From: Cyanoderma ruficeps
Taxonomy: Eukaryota > Chordata > Aves > Passeriformes > Timaliidae
Direction: 5' to 3'
DNA: 64,000 nt
NCBI GenBank assembly: GCA_008694505.1
Contig: VZDJ01000034.1
Coordinates: forward strand, 4,862,437-4,926,436
The position numbers and the translations under genes were made by a program. The notes under the pieces are model-generated. The model was not told where the DNA came from. It saw only the letters and a program-made list of their open reading frames with translations, and made no database searches. Within the stretch, counting starts at the first letter, position 1, and every line of letters begins with the position of its first letter. Positions 57,899-64,000 of the stretch are shown piece by piece.

Positions 57899-58078
57899 GT
57901 GGATATTAAATGGTCAGGATTTAAGAGAATATTAAATAATCAGAATTTAAGTGGATATAAAATGGTCAGGATTTAAGTGACTATTAAATGGTCAGGATTT
58001 AAGTGACTATTAAATGGTCAGAATTTAAGTGAATATTCAATAGTCAGGGTTTAGGTGAATATGAAATGATCAGAATTT
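57899..58078. repeat. 26-bp tandem repeat, about seven copies
   Basis: CTATTAAATGGTCAGGATTT plus AAGTGA, repeated with small changes. Confidence 0.93.
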
Positions 58079-58852
58079 TGGACAGCCTTTTCCTGCAGGG
58101 CCTGGTGGAGTTAAATCAGATTTTTTTTCCTTTCCCTATTTCTGGAATGATGATCAAAAAGTTATTGAATGCTTCTCTGCTCTGGAACCACAGCCCTGGA
58201 GCAAGGAATACTGAGAATTTCAGGAGTACCAGCGTGTGAAGAATTCCTGCAGGCTCCAGGAAAAAGAACTCCAGGCTCCAGGTCAGAGTTTTTGGTTTTT
58301 TAATCACTCTGAGGAATAATTTTGGATGGAGGTGATCACAGAAAATTGGGGACAAGGAAGTTTGCAGTGCACCAAAAGGGTTTTTTTTTATTATTATTAA
58401 TGAAAATGTTCAGTGGTTTAGATTAACTTGCAGATTCTTTAATTGAGCTGGACTGATTAAATTCCAGTAAGACACAGGTGGAAAAATTTTAATCTAGGGA
58501 ATAAAAGAGCAAAAATAGAAAAACTTTTAAGGCATGAAAGAGCAGAATAGTTACTTGTCAACATGAGTGGGGAAAAGAGAAATCTTGGTGATGTGACTGG
58601 GGAGTGACTTGGTACTGGGGGCAGCAATGTGAAGTTTTTGGTGATCTTTGCCTGGTTTTTGGGGGTGGAGGAAGCTCCTCTGTGCCTTTGCAGAGACTGA
58701 TTTGCAGGGAGCTGATTTCCCTGTGCCTTTCCCTGATTTCCATGGAACACAAACTGAGTGAGCTGAGATCTGAGTGGGTAAATTCCCCCTGTGTATCACA
58801 CACACACACACAGAGCTGCTGCTGCCTGTCACAATGTTCTCTTGACTTCTCT

Positions 58853-58858
58853 TTTATT
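58853..58858 (-). terminator. Candidate poly(A) signal for TAS1R3
   Basis: The + strand reads TTTATT, so the - strand reads AATAAA, about 650 bp beyond the TAS1R3 stop. It is the first canonical signal I noticed downstream of the gene. Motif and position only. Confidence 0.3.
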
Positions 58859-58983
58859 GGGTAGATCCCAAAATTCTCACAAGGCTTGGGAAAGGATCCC
58901 TGGCTGTATCCCTGGAGCTGTTCTTTAAGAGGAGAGGGGAATGACCAGGAGTGTTTACAGGGAAGTGGTGCTGCTGAGGCTTC

Positions 58984-59440
58984 TGCCTCACCCTGCCACA
59001 CTTGAGACATTGTAAAATACCATTTTACAATGATATCATTGAAATATCACGAATTTATCAAAATGATATTGTAAAATATCATTTCTGGAGGTTGTTTCCA
59101 TTAGCTGAACCTATTTTTTGGTTCCTTTTGGGCTGAAAGGTGTTTCCAGAGAGGATGGAGGCTGCTCCTCTGGATTTCAGCCTCTAAGCCCTGTGCTCTC
59201 ACAGCTCTAGTTCATGTGTGATTGTTCCTGGAGTCACAGAGTGCCTCACACTGCCAGACTTGAGAGATTGATGTAAAATATCATTTCTGAAGGTTGTTTC
59301 CATTAACTGAACCTACTTTTTGCCTCCTTTTTGGGGCTCTCTGGTGTTCCCAGAGAGGATGTAGGCTGCTCCTCTGGACTTCAGCTGCTGAGCCCTGTGT
59401 TTTCCCAGCTCTAGTTGATATGTGATTGTGCCTGGGTGCT
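58984..59440. repeat. About 257-bp tandem duplication after TAS1R3
   Basis: Copies begin GCCTCACCCTGCCACACTTG and GCCTCACACTGCCAGACTTG. Both contain AAAATATCATTTCTG and GGTTGTTTCCATTA, then CAGAGAGGATG and GGCTGCTCCTCTGGA. Short related words recur in TAS1R3 intron 2. Confidence 0.88.
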
Positions 59441-59505
59441 CATAAACAGGATTTTCTCCTTAAAATCCACCTTCTGCTTGAGGAGCAGGTGGCAGAGGCT
59501 GTGAT

Positions 59506-60434
59506 TTACTCTCTGTTCACCTCCTTTGGCTCCTCCTCAGCGGGGCTCTGGCAAAAATCCCCCGTGTTCAGGTCGGGCCTGAAGACCATGATGTAACATT
59601 TGGGCACAAAGAAACTGGCCAGGATGCCCAGGGTGGTGGCCAGGATGGTGCAGATCTGCGTGACAGCCCTGAGGACCGTCCTCAGCGTGGCGAAAATCAC
59701 CAGGAAGAAGATCCAGACGACGAAGAAGATGAGGGTGGCAAAGGTGATGCCCCTGGCCACGTTGTACCTCCTGGCCGGGGTTTGCACCATGAAGGTGCAC
59801 AAGAAGCAGACGAAGGCCAGGCAGCTGTTGTAGCCATGCAGGAGGGCAAAAGCTGCCCAGGACTGGGTGCCACACACCAGCAGCACCTCGCTGGGCAGGG
59901 ATTTATAGTCGGCCACCAAAACATCGGGGCCCAGGCAGAGGTGACAGAAGCAGAGCAACACCTGAGTGAGGAAGGAGGCGGCCACCAGCAGCCAGGCCCT
60001 GCCCTGAGTCACCCAGCGCAGCAGCCCGGGGGCACGGCGGGGAAATTCCGTCACCAGGGTGATCTCCAGCGCCTTGGGGACGAAGGTGGAGAAGCAGCCG
60101 TTGAGGCAGAGGGCGTAGGAGAGCTGCTGCAGGGCGCAGAGCGCCGCGCTGGGCTTGCCCACGTACAGGCAGCAGCTGAGGCTCTGCAGCAGCAGCATCA
60201 GCAGGGCCAGGAGGCTCCTGCCGCCGCCCGACACCTGCACCAGCGGCGTCCGCAGGTGTCTGAGGAAAAGCAGCGCCGTCACACAGGTCAGGGCCGCCGT
60301 CAGGGCCATCAGTGTCACCAAAGCCACGGCCAGGGGCTCGTCCCAGAAGAGGAACCTGTCGCTGCGGTCGTAGCAGCGTGTGCTGCGGGCCGGGGCCCAC
60401 TGGTGCTGCGGGCACCGGGAGCAGCCGGTGCTGT
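59506..60434 (-). CDS. TAS1R3: TAS1R3 exon 6: seven-helix membrane domain and stop
   Basis: The acceptor is CCCTCTGCAG. It begins with the last three Cys of the cysteine-rich domain (STGCSRCPQHQWAPARSTRC) and then YDRSDRFLFWDEPLA. Seven hydrophobic segments follow, from ALVTLMALTAALTCVTALLF to VTQICTILATTLGILASFF. The tail has PKCYIMVFRPDLNTGDFCQ and ends at TAA (59506-59508). Long open frames on the + strand here are shadows. Confidence 0.96.
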
Positions 60435-63400
60435 CTGCAGAGGGAGACTGGTGAGACCCCGCAGGCCTCGGGGACGGGGCTTAGGGGGTGTTTGGGGTGG
60501 TGTTTTCCCTCCCTCCCAGGTGGGTTGGATCTTCAAAGCTTGTGGTAGTTCACCCTCTGTTTTTCCACCCTCCTCCCTTGAAGGATCCTTGTGTATTTCT
60601 TGCCGCTATTTCCCTTGAGAATCCCAGAATTTTATTGTATTCCACTCTTCTACCCATGCCCCCAGAATGGCATCGTATCCTTCTCTGCTACCTCTGCAGA
60701 TAAACCATAAATGTTGTCCTGATGCCTTAAGCTTTATCTTTCATGTATTTCAGGCTCTGTGCTGCCCAGGGGTGCAGCTCTGAGCTCACAGTCAGTGTCA
60801 CTCAGCTCTGCACACAGCAGGGACACTAAACAAATCCTTCTCCTGCTGGGGAAAGGACAATGAGTACAACTTTTTAGGCCCAAAAGCTTAAACAGTGGTG
60901 GGCTGAAGAGAGAAAACAGGAAGGATGGGATTTCATAACCTGAAGCTGTAATTGGACAATTAACCCAAATATGCAAAAATAGACCAAAACTTAAAAGAGT
61001 GTGAGACCTTGTGACCATTTTGTGTCCACCCTGGGTGTAGCCCTGGTCAGATTCTTGTCCTGTCCAAGGTGGATCCTTAAAGGCCTTTTAATAAATCTCT
61101 ACTTTATTCTCTGGCTCTGCCCAGTCTCTGTTCCAGCTCAGCCTTCCCAAGGCATCAATCCTCATTCTTCCCTCTGGGCCCAACAGGGGCAGGTGCCCAG
61201 TGAAGAGCAGAACAGGGAGGGGAACACCTGGCAGTGCTTGTGGGGCCAGGAGACAGAATAATCCAGTTAAACCCTTCCAACTCCCCAGGCCTCACCTGTG
61301 CTGCTCCAGAAGGTGTTTTCTGAGCAGTCTGTGCAGTCATAGCAGCAGAGGTTGAATCCTTTTATTCTTCTGAACTGTCCTGGTTCGCAGCGCCTGAAGC
61401 ACTCGGATGTGGGCTCCTGGCAAAGGCAGGAAGGAACATCAGGCAGGAACTTCCAGGAGAATTTGCATCTCAAACAAATCAGGATGAACTGTGCCTTTTT
61501 TTACCTTCTTATCTGCGGTGTGGAACTGGATCTGGCTCCTACGGATGTACAGGGACTGGTCATAGTCCCCCACGGGCAGGTAGGTCAGGGAGCCGTCCCT
61601 CCAGGCCCAGAAGATGAGTTTGTACCCCGTGTTTGTGCTGTGGGATTGATCAAACCTGAAGCTCTGGCCGTTCACCTCGAACGGGAGGGTGTTCATGAAG
61701 TGCAGCAGCTGGGGAGGAAACAAAATCAAAATGGATTTCGGTACAGTTGTTGTTTGGAGGAAGATAATTCCGCAAGCCAAAATCAGCTGTCGTTTAGGTG
61801 GGCTAAGATTGTGACAATTCTGCAAGCCAGAATCAGTTGTCCCTTAGGTGGGCTAAGATTGTGACAATTCTGCAAGTCAAAATCAGTTGTCCCTTAGGTG
61901 GGCTAAGATTGTGACAACCTGGCTGCGATGTGACCAAACCCAGCCCTTTTCCCCTCAGATGTTTCCTCACCTGCCAGGACCCGATGGCTGTTTTGGGACA
62001 GCTTCTGGTGGTGCAGCCCAGGGCTCTGTGCAGGGCCTGGGCCACGCTGTACACGGCCACGTGCACTGGCTGCACCGCGGTGACACTGAGCGTGGGCCAG
62101 ATGTCCCCGAGGGTGATGTGGTCACACTGCTGGCAGTGAGTGTCCAGCACCTCGGCGTTCATGAGGCGGCTCAGCTCCTTGGACCTGCGGCAGAATTCCT
62201 CCTGTGCGACGGAGCTGAAGAGCTCGGCCACGTACTCCTGGAAGCCAGGGACCGTCCCTGTCCTCATGACAAAGCCCAGCACCGTCCCGACGCTCTGGAT
62301 GTTGGGGATGGAGGCGGTGACGTCCGACAGAACCCAGGCCTCGGTGCCGACCCACACCTTCTTGCCCAGCCCCATCCTGACGCTGTGCTCCAGCAGGGCC
62401 CGGGCTGGCAGGCTGTAGGCAAACAGCACCACCACATTGACCTTGGTGCTGTTGATCGCCCTCACCGTGTCCTCCAGCTGCTTCTGGGCGTTGGGCTCGG
62501 CCGGGTCGGTGGGGATGAGCCCCTCGAAGGCGATGCAGATGTTGTTGGTGCCGGCCATGGTCAGGAACAGAGCCTGGGCCCCCCGGCCGTACTCGTCGTC
62601 GCTGCCCACCGTGGCCACCCAGTTCCAGCCAAACTGGTTGAGCAGCAGCACCACGGCCTCGGCCAGGTTCTTGTCGCTGGGCACGGTGCGGTAGAAGGAC
62701 GGGTACAGCTCCGTGTTGCTCAGGGTCTCGCTGCTGGCCCCGTAGCTCACCTGCACGTGGGGCAGAGAGGGGAGGGGACCGTGTTGGGGTTTGGGAGGGT
62801 GAGGATTAACTCCCTGCCTGGACAGGGACAAAACTCATCAGGCCAGAGTGCCCAAGGAAAAGGTTTGTGTTAGGACAGACCCATTTCTCACAAACACGAC
62901 GGGACTGCCCGGAGATGCATCAGGAGCTTTGCTCAGGCACCAGTCCCAGCCACAGGGTGAGGTACAGGAGATGGTGCACGCTGATATTTGATGCTCATGT
63001 TCAAATATCACTTCTGGAGGTTGTTTCATTACCTGAACCTAAAAGTGAGGATTCCTGTTTCTCCAGAGCAGATTTTACCTACAGGATCAGGAAGAAGCTG
63101 AAGAGCTTGGCTGTGACCAGACTGCTGGGATACACAGAGGAGGGATCAAATATCGAATTGATACTTGATATTCATATCAAACATCAATTCTAGAAGTCGT
63201 TTCACTCCCTAAACCTGAGGATTCCTGTTTCCCCAGAGCGGATTTTACCTGTGGGATGAGGAAGGACCTGAAGAGCTTGGCTGTGACCAGACTGCTGGGA
63301 TACAGAGAGGAGGGATCCCAGAGGAGGGATCAAATATCAAATTGATGTTTGATATTCATATCCAGTATCGATTCTGAAGTTTGTTTCACTCCCTGAACCT

Positions 63401-63739
63401 AAACCTGAGGATTCCTGTTTCCCCAGAGCGGATTTTACCTGTGGGATGAGGAAGGAGCTGAAGAGCTTGGCCGTGACCAGGCACAGGTCGGACTGGTGGG
63501 GCCCGATGACGGCGCCCACGCGGGGCTGGTACTCGGTGTAGTTGCAGAGGACGCCGATGCCCGTGGTGCCCTTGCGGGTCAGGAAGAGCAGGCTGGGCTG
63601 CAGCGCCACCAGGGGCTCGAAGCAGGTGTCGTACATGTCGTAGCCCAGCGTGATTCCCGGCAGCAGGGAGCTGGAATTGTTGATCTGATCGATGGCAAAC
63701 CTCATGCCCAGAGCCCAGATCAGCCCGTCCGTGAATAAC
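59506..63739 (-). CDS. TAS1R3: TAS1R3, taste receptor type 1 member 3 (exons 2-6; exon 1 off the right edge)
   Basis: Class C GPCR subunit of the plasma membrane. It pairs with TAS1R1 (amino-acid taste) or TAS1R2 (sugar taste), although birds generally lack TAS1R2. Five exons of 301, 780, 204, 121 and 929 bases join in phase to give 777 residues plus TAA. Human TAS1R3 has 852 residues in six exons of similar sizes, so only exon 1 with the signal peptide is missing. In order: the Venus-flytrap domain (window residues 1 to about 425), a cysteine-rich domain with nine Cys (about 433-490), seven membrane helices (about 500-750) and a short tail. The motif PQ/VSYGASS at the exon 2-3 junction and PKCYIMVFRP near the end are family marks. 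No stop or frameshift was seen, so the gene looks functional. It converges with DVL1 as in human. Confidence 0.95.
60435..61295 (-). other. TAS1R3: TAS1R3 intron 5
   Basis: An 861-base intron, of which about 300 bases are an antisense LTR (60861-61158). Nothing else recognised. Confidence 0.85.
60861..61158 (+). mobile_element. Solo LTR, antisense inside TAS1R3
   Basis: Begins near TGAGTACAACTTTTTAGG and contains GAGTGTGAGACCTTGTGACC. AATAAA is at 61090-61095, followed by TCTCTACTTTATTCTCTGG, and it ends near CCCAAGGCATCA. This is the R/U5 layout of avian retroviral LTRs. No viral coding sequence remains. Confidence 0.65.
61296..61416 (-). CDS. TAS1R3: TAS1R3 exon 5: cysteine-rich domain
   Basis: The acceptor is TGCCTTTGCCAG and the donor GTGAGG. 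It encodes EPTSECFRRCEPGQFRRIKG, then FNLCCYDCTDCSENTFWSST and one base of Asp. Six of the nine conserved Cys of the class C linker domain lie here, including the CCYDC core. The length, 121 bases, equals that of the mammalian exon. Confidence 0.95.
61505..61708 (-). CDS. TAS1R3: TAS1R3 exon 4: end of Venus-flytrap
   Basis: The acceptor is TCCTCCCCAG and the donor GTAAAA. It has exactly 68 codons in phase 0: LLHFMNTLPFEVNGQSFRFD, then a middle segment with YKLIFWAWRDGSL, then SLYIRRSQIQFHTADKK. The layout NG-x-FRFD, W-W and the closing basic dipeptide match this exon in other TAS1R genes. Confidence 0.94.
61709..61970 (-). other. TAS1R3: TAS1R3 intron 3
   Basis: A 262-base intron, more than half of it a 50-bp tandem repeat (61755-61917). 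Confidence 0.88.
61755..61917. repeat. 50-bp tandem repeat, about three copies
   Basis: GCTAAGATTGTGACAATTCT begins at 61802 and 61852, with a third start at 61902. Each unit holds CAGTTGTCCCTTAGGTGG. Confidence 0.95.
61971..62750 (-). CDS. TAS1R3: TAS1R3 exon 3: main Venus-flytrap exon
   Basis: The acceptor is CCCACGTGCAG and the donor GTGAGG. It holds 260 codons in phase 0. It starts VSYGASSETLSNTELYPSF, the hinge segment that in class C receptors contacts the ligand backbone. It continues with FGWNWVATVGSDDEYGR, KVWVGTEAWVLSDV and MGTVLGF-like GTVLGFVMRTG, and has CQQCDHITL and VAVYSVAQALHRALGC near the end. The 780-base length is close to the mammalian exon. Confidence 0.96.
63079..63121 (-). 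pseudogene. Partial copy of TAS1R3 exon 2 end (copy C)
   Basis: More diverged copy: LVTAKLFSFFLIL followed by TAG right at the donor GTAAAATC. It has the same 43-base length between the TCCCAGCAG and the donor as copy B. Confidence 0.78.
63249..63291 (-). pseudogene. Partial copy of TAS1R3 exon 2 end (copy B)
   Basis: Read on the - strand, it would encode LVTAKLFRSFLIPQ and then the same GTAAAATCC donor as the real exon. A pyrimidine stretch plus TCCCAGCAG precedes it. Forty-three bases, not a multiple of three, so inclusion would shift the frame. Confidence 0.8.
63439..63739 (-). CDS. TAS1R3: TAS1R3 exon 2: Venus-flytrap lobe 1
   Basis: The acceptor reads CTGCCCTCAG and the donor GTAAAA. 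One base completes an exon 1 codon, then 100 codons: LFTDGLIWALGMRFAIDQIN, then NSSSLLPGITLGYDMYDTC, CNYTEYQPRVGAVIGPHQSD and LVTAKLFSSFLIPQ. YQPRVGAVIGPH and LGYDMYDTC are typical of the class C ligand-binding lobe. Two partial copies of its 3' end lie in intron 2. Confidence 0.95.
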
Positions 63740-64000
63740 CTGAGGGCAGAGGGGACAGCAGCGACATCAGCAGTGACACAACCCTGCTCACCTCCTTTTT
63801 TTGGACGTTTTTGTGCTCTAGCAAGACATTCCTGCCACTGCCAGCAGAGCAGCATCGCTTTGGAAGCAAAAACTATTTTCTGATCCAGCAGGAAATGCAG
63901 GAAATGGATACCACGACACTTTGGGGTTTTGAAATACTTATTTTGGAGGTAGTTTATGCCCAGAATGCCTGGGGGTTTTGGGCTAGTCACAATAGGGTGC
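63740..64000 (-). other. TAS1R3: TAS1R3 intron 1 (start outside the window)
   Basis: Upstream of exon 2 on the - strand. No signal peptide or exon 1 sequence was recognised; the frame that reads through here lacks TAS1R resemblance before the acceptor. Confidence 0.75.

Larger units (their letters stand above)
57801..59505. other. Convergent DVL1-TAS1R3 intergenic region
   Basis: No gene seen. Contains a 26-bp array (57899-58078), a short CA run (58797-58812), a 10-bp-arm inverted repeat (59009-59031) and a two-copy repeat (58984-59440). The TAS1R3 3' UTR must end somewhere here. Confidence 0.7.
62751..63438 (-). other. TAS1R3: TAS1R3 intron 2 with two partial copies of the exon 2 end
   Basis: A 688-base intron. 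Copies of the last 40 or so bases of exon 2, with the donor and following intron, occur at about 63249-63291 and 63079-63121. The units are 190 and 170 bp apart. Confidence 0.9.

Noticed and set aside
59782..60618. 278-codon open frame on the + strand
   Set aside because: Antisense shadow of TAS1R3 exon 6; Gln/Gly/His-rich composition from reading GC-rich codons backwards.
61887..62873. 328-codon open frame on the + strand
   Set aside because: It is the antisense shadow of TAS1R3 exon 3, open because that exon is GC-rich. It has no family resemblance.

Overview
This is vertebrate nuclear DNA, most likely from a bird. It has large introns with GT-AG splice sites, many 3'-end fragments of CR1 retrotransposons (the dominant LINE of birds and other sauropsids), avian-style solo LTRs, and no operon-like layout. 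A songbird is possible, but nothing here proves it. Two protein-coding genes are supported, both incomplete because the window cuts off their first exons. They are DVL1 (Dishevelled-1, + strand, 14 coding exons, 16501-53580) and TAS1R3 (taste receptor type 1 member 3, - strand, 5 coding exons, 63739-59506). They sit tail to tail, as they do in human 1p36, which supports both identifications as orthologues.

Layout. 1-16500: DVL1 intron 1, with many tandem repeats (417-bp, 257-bp, 31-bp, about 55-bp and about 65-bp units) and some dispersed repeats. 16501-53580: DVL1 exons 2-15. Introns 2-5 are long and repeat-laden, and introns 6-14 are shorter. The reading frame stays open across every junction, giving 650 residues that end in the Dvl C-terminal FFVDIM. 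A 30-base assembly gap lies inside a poly-T run 19 bases before the last exon. 53581-59505: DVL1 3' UTR and convergent intergenic DNA, with candidate poly(A) signals for both genes. 59506-63739: TAS1R3 exons 6 to 2 on the - strand, intact, 777 residues. Exon 1 lies beyond the right edge.

Function. DVL1 is the cytoplasmic Wnt/Frizzled signalling hub (DIX, PDZ and DEP domains). TAS1R3 is the shared subunit of the class C GPCR taste receptors (umami with TAS1R1, sweet with TAS1R2). They are neighbours by conserved synteny and share no pathway.

The non-coding sequence holds most of the curiosities: a perfect 27-bp inverted repeat in DVL1 intron 11; a duplicated intron segment whose second copy carries a CR1 insertion that the first lacks; two extra copies of the 3' end of TAS1R3 exon 2 inside its intron 2, each framed by splice-like signals; and a 30-bp minisatellite made of repeated splice-acceptor-like units just before DVL1 exon 4. 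I found no sign of an undescribed multi-gene system.
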